A stretch of 64,000 bases of DNA from Amycolatopsis decaplanina DSM 44594. Its GTDB lineage: Bacteria; Actinomycetota; Actinomycetes; Mycobacteriales; Pseudonocardiaceae. Positions 32,648 to 40,257 of the stretch are shown one piece after another. Position 1 is the stretch's first letter; each line of letters opens with the position of its first letter. Location: positions 1 through 64,000 of the forward strand of contig NZ_AOHO01000061.1 of assembly GCF_000342005.1 (NCBI RefSeq), read 5' to 3'. The translations under genes and the position numbers were made by a program. The notes below the pieces were generated by a model. That model was not told the origin of the DNA. It made no database searches and saw only the letters and a program-made list of their open reading frames with translations.

Positions 32648-33961
32648 GTGGATTCAGTGATGGAGGGCGACGTGGAGCAAGCATTCCCACCCGGAGGCGC
32701 GCAGTGGCCGCCGCCGCAGGGCTGGGTCCCGCAACCGGTACCGGTGCCGCCCGCCCGGAAATCCCGGTGGCTGCTGTTCGGCGGTATCGCCGGGCTGGTT
32801 CTGATGCTCCTCGCCGGTCTGACGACCTGGCTGCTGTGGCCGTCGAAAGCGGGCCGCGAACCCTTCGAACAGGCGCTGGCCGGGCTTTCCTCGGCGCCCG
32901 CTGTCCGGAACAGCACTTCCGCGGTCGGCGGGATGATCAAGACGGACGTCAAGACCACCGCGTACGGCGAGACGTCCGGCACGATGTCCTTCCAGGGCAA
33001 GAAGATCGAGATCCTGGTCGTCGGCGGCAAGGTCTACCTCAAGGCGCCCGACGGCATGCTGCCCGGGGCACGAGGAGACTCGTCCGCGACCGAGGACCTC
33101 AAGGACCGCTGGATCACCGGCGAGGACGCGCTGTTCGGCCCGGTCCTGCGGCAGTTCGAGTCCCCGGAGAAGCTCGCCACCCGGCTGCGCGAGGCGCTGG
33201 AGCGGGCGGACGAGATCCCCGGGGACCAGAACGAGACCGTCCGGGACGTCCCGGCGCTCAGAGCGAGTACACCGGCCGGCGACCTGTACGTCTCGAAGGA
33301 GACGCCGCACCGGCTTCTCCGCTACTCCGTGAAGATGCCCGGCGGGATGCCGTCCGTTCCCCGGATCCCGACGATGCCCGATGCCCAGTCGCGGCCGCAG
33401 ATGCCTTCGGGTGCAGGCCTGGGTGAGTCCGATGTGGACGCTTTGTCGCCCGAGGACGCTGACGCCGTCTACGAAGACCTGATGTCGAACGCCCGAAAGC
33501 TGACCGGTGCGGTGGACACCGGTGTGCGGTTCGACCTGGACGGCGCGGCCACGGTCGCGTGCAGCGCCTCAGGGTGCACGGTGACCGCGAACGTCTCCAA
33601 CTCCGCCTCGGCGAACAGCGGCGGGAAGGTCAGCGGCCAGGTCAACGCCACGATGACCGCGAACGTGACCATCGGCGGCCGACCGGCGGGCAGTTGCCGG
33701 AACACGGCGACCCTGCCGTTGAACGGCTCGGCCTCGATCAGCTGCGTCAACAGCGGGGCCGGGAGTGTCTTCTCGTCCGTCGAAGCGGAGAAGAAGGCGG
33801 ACGCCGAAGCACAGTCGCGAGCCTCGGGCGGAGTGCCGGTCCAGTACCGGATCGAGAGCATCGCGTCGGTTTCCGTGCTGGCCGAAGCGATCGGGCAGGT
33901 CGAAATCACGCGTCTGGTCGACGAACTGGCGGAGCGGCGGTCGAAGGTCGGCGGCAAGTGA
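32648..33961 (+). CDS. Membrane-anchored exported protein, LppX/LprG-like N-terminal half
   Basis: The 437-residue protein has a short Pro-rich cytoplasmic N-terminus (PPGGAQWPPPQGWVPQPVPVPP), one membrane helix (about 40-64) and a large exported domain. The region at about 75-225 (SAVGGMIKTDVKTTAYGETSGTMSF, IEILVVGGKVYLKAP, LRYSVKMPGG) resembles the lipid-binding LppX/LprG-type fold. The C-terminal half (TVACSASGCTVTANVSNSASANSGGKV..., four Cys) is beta-rich and not recognised. The start is GTG 32648, with GAGG upstream; ATG 32660 is an alternative. It follows the response regulator by 49 bp. Confidence 0.6.
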   Translation: MDSVMEGDVEQAFPPGGAQWPPPQGWVPQPVPVPPARKSRWLLFGGIAGLVLMLLAGLTTWLLWPSKAGREPFEQALAGLSSAPAVRNSTSAVGGMIKTDVKTTAYGETSGTMSFQGKKIEILVVGGKVYLKAPDGMLPGARGDSSATEDLKDRWITGEDALFGPVLRQFESPEKLATRLREALERADEIPGDQNETVRDVPALRASTPAGDLYVSKETPHRLLRYSVKMPGGMPSVPRIPTMPDAQSRPQMPSGAGLGESDVDALSPEDADAVYEDLMSNARKLTGAVDTGVRFDLDGAATVACSASGCTVTANVSNSASANSGGKVSGQVNATMTANVTIGGRPAGSCRNTATLPLNGSASISCVNSGAGSVFSSVEAEKKADAEAQSRASGGVPVQYRIESIASVSVLAEAIGQVEITRLVDELAERRSKVGGK

Positions 33962-34023
33962 CGCCGGTTCACCGGGGGAGCGGCCCCGAGACGTCGAAAT
34001 AGCCGCCGTCCGATCGCTGTGTA

Positions 34024-34146
34024 ACCAGCGGCGTCCCGGCTGCCGAGGTGGACGGTGTGGCCGTCGGCGATGAGGCGGCCGGCGGTTTCCCGGCCGAGGC
34101 CCTTGCCGGCCCCGGAGCTCATGGAGAACAGCGCCGGGCGAACGGC
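34024..34146 (-). pseudogene. Truncated SDR remnant (N-terminal Rossmann only)
   Basis: On the minus strand a frame reads ALFSMSSGAGKGLGRETAG then RLIADGHTVHLGSRDAAG. This is the start of a short-chain dehydrogenase (beta1, TGxGKGLG loop, helix, beta2 with the SRD cofactor-selecting residues). After that the frame loses all SDR likeness (YTAIGRRLFRRLG...) and no NAG or YxxxK follows. The beta1 VTG is also degraded to SMSSG. It is a decayed fragment between the exported protein gene and argG; 33962-34023 shows nothing else. Confidence 0.6.
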
Positions 34147-34190
34147 TTCGATGCCGCGCGCCCGGCGCTTTCGCGTCCCGTTCTTTCGGG

Positions 34191-35639
34191 TCAGTCGGTA
34201 CCGGATTCGATCGCGGCGTGGTCGAGCAGTTCGTCCTCGCCGGAGGCCTTGCCGCGGGAGGCGATCGCCTGCGCGCCGCCCGCGTCCATCGCCCCGATCA
34301 GCCCGGTCGACGCGGCCTGCGCGGCGCCGATCAGCGTCGGGTGCCCGCCGCCGACCATGCCGAGCCCGGCGTATTGCTCGAGCTTGGCGCGCGAGTCGGC
34401 GATGTCGAGGTTCCGCATGGTGAGCTGGCCGATCCGGTCCACCGGGCCGAACGCCGAGTCCTCGGTGCGCTCCATGGACAGCTTGTCCGGGTGGTAGCTG
34501 AAGAACGGGCCGGTGGTGTCGAGGATCGAGTAGTCCTCGCCGCGCCGCAGCCGCAGGGTGACCTCGCCGGTGACGGCCGCGCCGACCCACCGCTGCAGCG
34601 ACTCGCGCAGCATCATCGCCTGCGGGTCCAGCCAGCGGCCCTCGTACATGAGCCTGCCGAGACGGCGGCCTTCGTTGTGGTAGCTGGCGAGGGTGTCCTC
34701 GTTGTGGATCGCGTTGACGAGCCGCTCGTACGCCGCGTGCAGCAACGCCATGCCCGGCGCCTCGTAGATACCGCGGCTCTTGGCCTCGATGATCCGGTTC
34801 TCGATCTGGTCGGACATGCCGAGCCCGTGCCGCCCGCCGATGGCGTTGGCCTCCAGGACCAGGTCGACCGCGGTGGCGAAATCCTTGCCGTTGATCGTCA
34901 CCGGGCGGCCCTGTTCGAAGCCGATCGTGACGTCCTCCGGCGCGATCTCGACCTCGGGATCCCAGAACCGGACGCCCATGATCGGGTTCACGATCTCGAT
35001 GCCGGTGTCGAGGTGCTCCAGCGACTTGGCCTCGTGCGTCGCGCCCCAGATGTTCGCGTCCGTGGAGTAGGCCTTCTCGGTGCTGTCGCGGTACGGCAGG
35101 CCGTGGGCCTGCAGCCACTCGGACATCTCCTTGCGGCCGCCGAGCTCGCTGACGAACGCGGCGTCCAGCCACGGCTTGTAGATCCGCAGGGACGGGTTCG
35201 CGAGCAGGCCGTAACGGTAGAACCGCTCGATGTCGTTGCCCTTGAAGGTGGATCCGTCGCCCCAGATCTGGACGTCGTCCTCGAGCATCGCGCGCACCAG
35301 CAGCGTGCCGGTGACCGCGCGGCCGAGCGGCGTGGTGTTGAAGTAGGTGCGGCCGCCGTTGCGGATGTGGAAGGCGCCGCAGGCCAGCGCCGCGAGCCCT
35401 TCCTCGACCAGCGCGGCCTTGCAGTCGACGGCCCGCGCGATCTCGGCGCCGTAGGCCTTCGCCCGGCCCGGGACCGACGCGATGTCGGGTTCGTCGTACT
35501 GGCCGATGTCAGCGGTGTAGGTGCACGGCACTGCACCCTTCTCGCGCATCCACGCGACCGCTACCGAGGTGTCGAGGCCGCCGGAGAAGGCGATCCCGAC
35601 GCGTTCGCCGACAGGCAGAGAGGTGAGTACCTTGGACAT
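34191..35639 (-). CDS. argG: Argininosuccinate synthase, long (E. coli-like) type
   Basis: The 482-residue enzyme ligates citrulline and aspartate with ATP in arginine biosynthesis. The N-terminal PP-loop AFSGGLDTS (17-25) binds ATP. Other signatures are YTADIGQYDEPD, DGSTFKGNDIERFYRYGLLANP, YSTDANIWGATHEAKSLEHLD and the C-terminal tetramer helix. It belongs to the longer E. coli-type class rather than the roughly 400-residue class. I start at the ATG before SKVLTSLPVGERVG, because eleven upstream codons are unlike the family. A putative ArgR box lies 23 bp upstream. The gene stands alone without other arg genes. Confidence 0.93.
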   Translation of the reverse strand: MSKVLTSLPVGERVGIAFSGGLDTSVAVAWMREKGAVPCTYTADIGQYDEPDIASVPGRAKAYGAEIARAVDCKAALVEEGLAALACGAFHIRNGGRTYFNTTPLGRAVTGTLLVRAMLEDDVQIWGDGSTFKGNDIERFYRYGLLANPSLRIYKPWLDAAFVSELGGRKEMSEWLQAHGLPYRDSTEKAYSTDANIWGATHEAKSLEHLDTGIEIVNPIMGVRFWDPEVEIAPEDVTIGFEQGRPVTINGKDFATAVDLVLEANAIGGRHGLGMSDQIENRIIEAKSRGIYEAPGMALLHAAYERLVNAIHNEDTLASYHNEGRRLGRLMYEGRWLDPQAMMLRESLQRWVGAAVTGEVTLRLRRGEDYSILDTTGPFFSYHPDKLSMERTEDSAFGPVDRIGQLTMRNLDIADSRAKLEQYAGLGMVGGGHPTLIGAAQAASTGLIGAMDAGGAQAIASRGKASGEDELLDHAAIESGTD

Positions 35640-35661
35640 GATGGAAGTATATGCATAGGAG

Positions 35662-35675
35662 TGTATGACCATGCA
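35662..35675. promoter_or_regulatory. Putative ArgR box upstream of argG
   Basis: TGTATGACCATGCA has the ARG-box architecture TGYAT-N4-ATRCA, matching half-sites 5 bp long around 4 bp, in an AT-rich island. A second, weaker element, TATATGCATA (about 35648-35657), lies closer to the start. ArgR control of argG is established in related actinobacteria; this site is inferred from pattern. Confidence 0.5.
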
Positions 35676-35720
35676 AGCAGGGGTGTGCAGGACAACTTGG
35701 GTGGGTGGCGCGACCTAGGT

Positions 35721-35820
35721 GTGACTCGCGTGCTCAGAGGCGGAACTCGCGTGCTTGAAGGCGGAACTCGAGTGTGCGGTCTCCAAGCACGCGAGTTCCG
35801 TCCTTGAGTACGCGAGTCAC
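35721..35820. repeat. Large imperfect inverted repeat between argG and the molybdoenzyme gene
   Basis: The 37-nt arms 35721-35757 and 35784-35820 pair with about four mismatches around a 26-nt centre. Each arm contains two copies of an ACTCGCGTGCT-like word (GTGACTCGCG near 35721, GGAACTCGCGTGCTTG near 35742), so the element is a hairpin made of a repeated unit, with a fifth related word GGAACTCGAGTG in the loop. It lies between the two divergent promoters. It resembles other multicopy intergenic hairpins in the window in style but not in sequence. Confidence 0.7.
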
Positions 35821-35847
35821 GTAAAGGGGGCCGTGTCCTTTTTTGAC

Positions 35848-35880
35848 CCGTCCGTCGAGCCGGTCGCCTCGAATACCCGG
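35848..35880 (+). promoter_or_regulatory. SigK-like promoter of the molybdoenzyme gene
   Basis: CCGTCC (35848-35853), 16 bp, then CGAATACCCGG (35870-35880), immediately before the start region. The same CGAATACCCGG occurs with a CAATCC element at identical spacing before the fasciclin gene (37467-37499). Mycobacterial SigK promoters have a CCATCC-type -35 and a CGAAT-type -10. The ATG at 35882 is too close to the -10 for a normal leader, so the mRNA would be near-leaderless or the true start lies further in. Confidence 0.5.
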
Positions 35881-35881
35881 T

Positions 35882-37444
35882 ATGAAGACTTCGCGAGCCG
35901 ATCGGGAACCACGTCTCCCCTTCTTCGGGGCGGCGCTGATCGGTGTCGTGGCCCTCGCCGCGGCACTGGCGGCCGGGCATCTGGTGGCCGGGTTCATCAG
36001 CGCCAACGCCTCGCCGTACCTCGCGGTCGGCAACGGGGCGATCGATCTGACGCCGGTGGAGCTGAAGGATTTCGCGGTCCGCACGTTCGGTGTCTACGAC
36101 AAGCTCGTGCTGCTCGGCGGGATGGCCGTGGTGATGGTGCTCGCCGCCGCCGTGGCGGGGATCGTCTCGCGCCGGTCACCCGTTCCAGGGATCGTGCTGA
36201 TCGCCGCCTTCGGTTTGCTGGGCGGACTCGCCGTGTCGCAGCGTCCTGACCTCTCGCCGGTCGCGCTGCTCGCGCCGCTGGCCAGCCTGATCGCCGGGGT
36301 CGGCGTCTTCTTCTGGTTGCATAGCCTGGCCTCGGCCAGGTCCCAGGCCGACGAGGAGACTTCCGACACCGCACCGTCGCGCCGGTCGGTCTTGCTGGCG
36401 GGGGCGGGTGCCGTCGTGGCCGCGGGCGCGGCGGGGGCCGGAGGACAGCTGCTCGCCGGCACCCGGGACGCGGAGTCTTCCCGGACGGCGATCGGGCGGC
36501 TCGTCCCCGCCCAGCCGGCGCCGCCGATCCCGGCCGACGCGGATTTCGCCAAACTGGGCACGCCGACGTTCCTCACCTCGAACCGCGACTTCTACCGTGT
36601 CGACACCGCGCTGTCGGTGCCGCAGGTCCGGGCCGAGGATTGGAGCCTCCGGCTGCACGGCATGGTGCGCAACGAGAAACGGTTCAGCTACGACGACATC
36701 CGCAACCGGCCGCTGATCGAGCGCACGATCACCATGACGTGCGTGTCCAACGAGGTCGGCGGGACCTATGTGTCCACGGCGAACTTCATCGGCGTGGACC
36801 TCGGGGAGCTGCTGCGGGAGGCCGAAGTTCTGCCCGGTGCCGAGCAGATCTTCTCCACCAGCGTCGACGGCTGGACGGCCGGCAGCCCGGTCGTGGCCGC
36901 GCTCGACCCGGAGCGGGGCGCGATGCTGGCGATCGGGATGAACGGGGAACCACTGCCGGTCGAACACGGTTTCCCCGCTCGAATGGTCATCCCCGGTCTC
37001 TACGGCTATGTTTCGGCGACGAAATGGGTCGAAGACCTGGAGATCACCACGTGGAAAGCGCGTCGCGCGTACTGGCTCGACCGAGGCTGGGGCGAACAGG
37101 CCCCGATCAAAACGCAGTCCAGGATCGACAGTCCGAAAGGATTCGAAACGGTACCCGCCGGCAAGGTCCGGATCTCGGGTGTCGCGTGGGCACAGCACAC
37201 CGGTGTCGAGCGGGTCGAAGTCCGGCTGGGCGCGAACGGAAGCTGGCAGCCCGCAACGCTTTCCCGCGAGGTGGGTCTCAACACCTGGCGGATGTGGTGG
37301 ACCGAATTCGACGTCCCGGCGGGCAGCCACCAGGTCACCGTCCGGGCGGTCGACAAATCCGGTTACACCCAGACCGACGCCCGCGCCGGAACCGTCCCGG
37401 ACGGGGCGACCGGCTGGCACGTCATCAGTTTCACCACACGGTGA
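35882..37444 (+). CDS. Membrane-anchored molybdopterin oxidoreductase, sulfite oxidase family
   Basis: The protein has about 520 residues. Four N-terminal membrane segments (about 10-30, 60-85, 90-115, 120-145) precede a twin-Arg-like linker SRRSVLLAGAGAVVAAGAAG and an extracytoplasmic Moco domain. Signatures are RNRPLIERTITMTCVSNEVGGTYVSTANFIGV, with the Mo-ligand Cys in TCVSN, then PARMVIPGLYGYVSATKWVEDLEIT. A C-terminal Ig-like dimerisation domain (KVRISGVAWAQHTGVERVEV) follows. It resembles YedY/SorA-type enzymes fused to a membrane anchor. It and the downstream fasciclin lipoprotein share the same promoter motif and probably one regulon. The physiological substrate is unknown. Confidence 0.88.
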   Translation: MKTSRADREPRLPFFGAALIGVVALAAALAAGHLVAGFISANASPYLAVGNGAIDLTPVELKDFAVRTFGVYDKLVLLGGMAVVMVLAAAVAGIVSRRSPVPGIVLIAAFGLLGGLAVSQRPDLSPVALLAPLASLIAGVGVFFWLHSLASARSQADEETSDTAPSRRSVLLAGAGAVVAAGAAGAGGQLLAGTRDAESSRTAIGRLVPAQPAPPIPADADFAKLGTPTFLTSNRDFYRVDTALSVPQVRAEDWSLRLHGMVRNEKRFSYDDIRNRPLIERTITMTCVSNEVGGTYVSTANFIGVDLGELLREAEVLPGAEQIFSTSVDGWTAGSPVVAALDPERGAMLAIGMNGEPLPVEHGFPARMVIPGLYGYVSATKWVEDLEITTWKARRAYWLDRGWGEQAPIKTQSRIDSPKGFETVPAGKVRISGVAWAQHTGVERVEVRLGANGSWQPATLSREVGLNTWRMWWTEFDVPAGSHQVTVRAVDKSGYTQTDARAGTVPDGATGWHVISFTTR

Positions 37445-37466
37445 TCGGCGTCACTCGGACGAGTGG

Positions 37467-37499
37467 CAATCCGATTTCACAGTAGTTCCGAATACCCGG
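37467..37499 (+). promoter_or_regulatory. SigK-like promoter of the fasciclin gene
   Basis: CAATCC (37467-37472), 16 bp, CGAATACCCGG (37489-37499). The 11-bp -10 region is identical to the one before the molybdoenzyme gene and the spacing is the same. It lies 34 bp upstream of the fasciclin GTG, with GGAG at 37520-37523. Confidence 0.6.
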
Positions 37500-37532
37500 C
37501 AAGAGTCCGAAAAACAAATGGAGTGATTTTCC

Positions 37533-38210
37533 GTGAGCAAGCTTCGCGTCGCAGGAATCGGTTTCACCGCGGTCGCCGCGCTGGCCCTGGCCGCCTGCAG
37601 CAGCAACGACAGCGCTTCGTCCGGCAGCTCCAACAGCGCCTCCGCTCCCGCCCCGTCCTCGTCGATGTCGGCCCCGATGTCCAGCGCCGCTTCCGGTGAC
37701 GGTGTGACCACCAACGCCGACGTGTTCGGCCCGGCCTGTTCGCAGCTGCCGCAGGGCAGTGCGCCCGGTTCGCTGGACTCGATGGGCCCGCAGCCGGTCG
37801 CCAGCGCCGCGTCGACCAACCCGCTGCTGACCAAGCTGGTCGCCGCGGTGAAGGCCACCAACCTGGTGGACACGCTCAACAGCCAGCAGGCCATCACCGT
37901 GTTCGCTCCGGCGGACCCGGCCTTCCAGGCGCTGGGTGACGCCAAGTTCAACGAGCTGGCAGGCAAGCCCGACGAGCTGGCCCCGATCCTGCAGTACCAC
38001 GTCGTCGGCAAGCGCTACGACGCCAAGGGCCTGGAGGCCGCCAAGTCCGTGGAGAGCCTGAACACCGCGGGCGGCCCGATCAAGATCGAGGGCTCCGGCG
38101 AGAACATGACCGTCAACGGCGCGAAGATCCTGTGCGGCAACATCCCCACCAAGAACGCCACCGTCTTCGTCATCGACAAGGTGCTGACCCCGGGCACCAA
38201 CAAGAACTAG
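37533..38210 (+). CDS. Fasciclin-domain lipoprotein (MPT70/MPT83-like)
   Basis: The 225-residue lipoprotein has a signal peptide with lipobox LAAC (LALAACSSND), a Ser/Ala-rich linker (about 25-55) and one FAS1 domain. The FAS1 domain carries H1 NPLLTKLVAAVKATNLVDTLNSQQAITVFAPADPAFQALG and H2 LQYHVVGKRY, with ATVFVIDKVLTPG at the end. Two Cys (GPACSQ, ILCGN) may form the disulfide seen in MPT70-type proteins. It acts at the cell surface, probably in adhesion or as a sensed substrate. In mycobacteria such proteins are SigK targets, which fits the promoter. The start is GTG. Confidence 0.9.
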   Translation: MSKLRVAGIGFTAVAALALAACSSNDSASSGSSNSASAPAPSSSMSAPMSSAASGDGVTTNADVFGPACSQLPQGSAPGSLDSMGPQPVASAASTNPLLTKLVAAVKATNLVDTLNSQQAITVFAPADPAFQALGDAKFNELAGKPDELAPILQYHVVGKRYDAKGLEAAKSVESLNTAGGPIKIEGSGENMTVNGAKILCGNIPTKNATVFVIDKVLTPGTNKN

Positions 38211-38226
38211 GTCCCACACCACGATC

Positions 38227-38258
38227 GCGGTGGCCGCGCCTTCGGGCGAGGCCACCGC
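38227..38258. terminator. Bidirectional terminator hairpin
   Basis: GCGGTGGCC (38227-38235) pairs with GGCCACCGC (38250-38258), with an inner GC-rich pairing around TTC. It lies between the convergent fasciclin gene and the last gene of the sigma/Asp23 operon. Confidence 0.65.
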
Positions 38259-38270
38259 GTTCGTCGTGTG

Positions 38271-38576
38271 TCAGGGAACGAGCGCGGCGGCGTCCACATC
38301 GGTCACCACGAGCCGCAGGCTCGCGTTCTCCCACGGGGTTCCGGTCAGTACGGCGCGCAAAGCGGCCCCGGCGACCTCCGTGAGCGGCGGGATCGGCACT
38401 TCCAGCGCGACCACGCGGATCTCGACGACGTTCTCGGAGATGTCGACGGCCATCACGTCGAGATCCCATGGCACCGCCGAGGCGGCGGCCGTGGTGGACG
38501 GCGTCGCCGCGCGCAGTCCGGGTATCTCCCGGAGCGTGCTCAGCAGCGACGCGGTCAGTTCGGAACGTGCGGTCAC
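38271..38576 (-). CDS. Hypothetical protein, last gene of the ECF sigma-Asp23 operon
   Basis: The 101-residue protein starts at a GTG that overlaps the upstream stop (GTGA). It has an alternating alpha/beta pattern (LTASLLSTLREIPGLRAATPST, WDLDVMAVDISENVVEIRVVAL, EVAGAALRAVLTGTPWENASLRLVVTDVDA). This is reminiscent of the small beta-alpha-beta fold of Asp23-type proteins (RLVVTDV ending), but without a clear family signature. It is predicted to act with the two Asp23-like proteins encoded just upstream. Confidence 0.6.
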   Translation of the reverse strand: MTARSELTASLLSTLREIPGLRAATPSTTAAASAVPWDLDVMAVDISENVVEIRVVALEVPIPPLTEVAGAALRAVLTGTPWENASLRLVVTDVDAAALVP

Positions 38577-38974
38577 AACAGTCCTCCACGGATTTCGATG
38601 TCCAAAATGGACACCGAGACGGCCGACGGGGTGAGCCCGGTCGCCTCGGTGACCGCCTTGCCGACGGCACGCTGCACCACCTGCGCGGTCGCCGCTGCCT
38701 GGTCGAGGCCGGAGAGCGAAAGGTCGATCTCCACCCGGACGTCCGGCGGATCGTGCTCGACGAACGCGCGGACCCCTTCCGTCGGCGCCGGTTCCAGGCC
38801 CTTGATCCGCTGCCGGGCGATCCGGGTCAGCGAGCCTGCCAGCCCGCGCAACCCGGGTTCCAGGCGCACCACGCCGGGGACCCGGGCCGCGGCGTGCGCG
38901 GCGACCGCCGCGATCACCGGCGGGGCGATCACCGTCTCGACCAGTTGCCCGGCCGGGGCCTGCTCACGCGTCAT
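38573..38974 (-). CDS. Asp23/Gls24-family envelope stress protein
   Basis: The 133-residue protein has the Asp23 pattern: an N-terminal helix with IAPPVIAAVAAHAAARVPGVVRLEPG, a central strand DVRVEIDLSLS and a helix QVVQRAVGKAVTEATGLTPSAVSVSILDIEI. Asp23 proteins form membrane-associated assemblies and respond to cell-envelope stress in Firmicutes. It overlaps the upstream gene by 11 bp and the downstream gene by 4 bp, a tight operon led by the ECF sigma factor. Confidence 0.8.
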   Translation of the reverse strand: MTREQAPAGQLVETVIAPPVIAAVAAHAAARVPGVVRLEPGLRGLAGSLTRIARQRIKGLEPAPTEGVRAFVEHDPPDVRVEIDLSLSGLDQAAATAQVVQRAVGKAVTEATGLTPSAVSVSILDIEIRGGLL

Positions 38975-39530
38975 AGATGTCCTCCACCACCAGATCGAGC
39001 CGGGCCAGGCGGAGACCGACCCTGGCGCCCGCCGCCGCCGTGACCCGCTCGCGGACGACGTCCAGCGAGTCACCGTCGAAATCATGCGCGATCGCCAGGT
39101 TCAGTTCCACGTTCACGGCCAGCGCGTCAGTGGTATCCGGCGCGGGCACGACCCGGCAGCGCCGGGCGCGGACGCCGTTCACGGAGTCCGCGGCGAACCG
39201 CAGCACCGCCGCGACCGCCTGATCGCTCACCCGCACCTCGCCCGGTTCCGGGCTGGCCAGCGGCACCAGGTCCCGGCGCCGTACCTCGGCGCGGATCGCG
39301 GACATGATGCGCCCGGTGAGATCCGGCGACGGCTCGGCGTCGTCCTCGGCCAGCTCCCTGGTCAGCCCGCGCAGCACCAGAAGGCTTTCGCGGGTCGCCC
39401 GGCAGTGCGGGCAGTCGAGTTCGTGCGCGTCCGCCCGGCCGGCGTCGACCTCGTCGAGCCGTTCCCAGACCTGTTCCACATCGCGGCCGCACGGCAGTAG
39501 GTAGTCCTGGGTCGCGTGGTTCATCGCCAT
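38964..39530 (-). CDS. Zinc anti-sigma (ZAS) domain fused to an Asp23-like domain
   Basis: The 188-residue protein starts at the ATG after GGAGG (39530; ATG 39524 is an alternative that overlaps the sigma stop). Residues 1-60 carry Cys14 and His36-x3-Cys40-x2-Cys43 (AHELDCPHC), the zinc-binding layout of ZAS anti-sigma factors, followed by a helix RATRESLLVLRGLTREL. Residues from about 100 (VRVSDQAVAAVLRFAADSVNGVRARRC ... VVRERVTAAAGARVGLRLARLDLVVEDIYD) form an Asp23/Gls24-like domain. It lies directly downstream of the ECF sigma gene, so it should bind and inhibit that factor. The Asp23 part may link it to the envelope protein made by the next gene. No membrane helix is seen. Confidence 0.75.
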   Translation of the reverse strand: MAMNHATQDYLLPCGRDVEQVWERLDEVDAGRADAHELDCPHCRATRESLLVLRGLTRELAEDDAEPSPDLTGRIMSAIRAEVRRRDLVPLASPEPGEVRVSDQAVAAVLRFAADSVNGVRARRCRVVPAPDTTDALAVNVELNLAIAHDFDGDSLDVVRERVTAAAGARVGLRLARLDLVVEDIYDA

Positions 39531-40102
39531 GGCGCCATCACCTCCGCCAACTGTGCTCGTGCTCTCGCGATGCGTCCGCGCACCGCTGTGGTGGTCGCCC
39601 CGATCGCCTTCGCGATCTCGTCGTAGGAGCGCCCGTGGACCTCGCGCAACAGCCAGCAGGCCCGTTGCTCGGCGGTCAGCTGATCCAGTGCTCCGGTCAG
39701 CGCCGTCATCTGCGCGCTGGTCTCGGCAGCGCGATCCGGCCGCCCCACCGAACCGGTGGATTCCTGCTGGTCCAGCTCGACGTCGGCCACCGGCTTCCTG
39801 GCGCGGATCACGTTCAGGCACCGGTTGGTCGTCATCCGGTAGAGCCAGCCGACGAACGCCGCGTCCTCCTGCAGCTGGTCGAGCCGCCGCCAGGCGACGA
39901 GGAACACCTCCTGGACGACGTCCTCGGCGTCCCCTTTGTTCCCCAGCATCCGCAGCGCCAGCCGGTACATCGGCCCCTGGAAACGCAGGACGAGCTGCTC
40001 GTACGCACGGATCTCACCGTCGCGGGCGCGCGCCACCAGTGTCGCGTCGTCCAGCACCGTTTCGCCGGCCGCGAGCGGTTCGGTTCTCGCTGAAGTCGTC
40101 AT
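39521..40102 (-). CDS. ECF RNA polymerase sigma factor
   Basis: A protein of about 193 residues with sigma region 2 (AYEQLVLRFQGPMYRLALRMLGNKGDAEDVVQEVFLVAWRRLDQL, WLYRMTTNRCLNVIRARK) and region 4 (LDQLTAEQRACWLLREVHGRSYDEIAKAIGATTTAVRGRIARARAQL). I use ATG 40102; GTG three codons earlier is possible. It heads an operon with a ZAS-Asp23 anti-sigma protein, a second Asp23 protein and a hypothetical protein, and probably directs an envelope-stress regulon including itself. It is not obviously SigK, so it is not assumed to drive the two SigK-like promoters nearby. Confidence 0.9.
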   Translation of the reverse strand: MTTSARTEPLAAGETVLDDATLVARARDGEIRAYEQLVLRFQGPMYRLALRMLGNKGDAEDVVQEVFLVAWRRLDQLQEDAAFVGWLYRMTTNRCLNVIRARKPVADVELDQQESTGSVGRPDRAAETSAQMTALTGALDQLTAEQRACWLLREVHGRSYDEIAKAIGATTTAVRGRIARARAQLAEVMAPWR

Positions 40103-40257
40103 CGAGCGCACCTGTGCAGTGCCGCCATGCCGAAGCTCCCTTCACGCCACCTACGTCCGGTGACACACGTAAGACACCGTTTCCCCGGAAACGTCACGCG
40201 GGAAACTTCGTCCAGCCGACCACGGCACCGCGGATCGCGCACGCCGAGACCGGGTGG

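Noticed and set aside
33469..35172. Minus-strand frame of 567 codons overlapping argG and the exported protein gene
   Set aside because: Arg/Ala-rich shadow of argG in another frame. Only the short SDR-like stretch at 34024-34146 inside it looks genuine, as a remnant.
35882..40102. Assigning the ECF factor at 39521 as the SigK that drives the two CGAATA promoters
   Set aside because: Its anti-sigma partner is a soluble ZAS-Asp23 protein, not a membrane RskA, and no CGAATACCCGG element was seen before its own gene.
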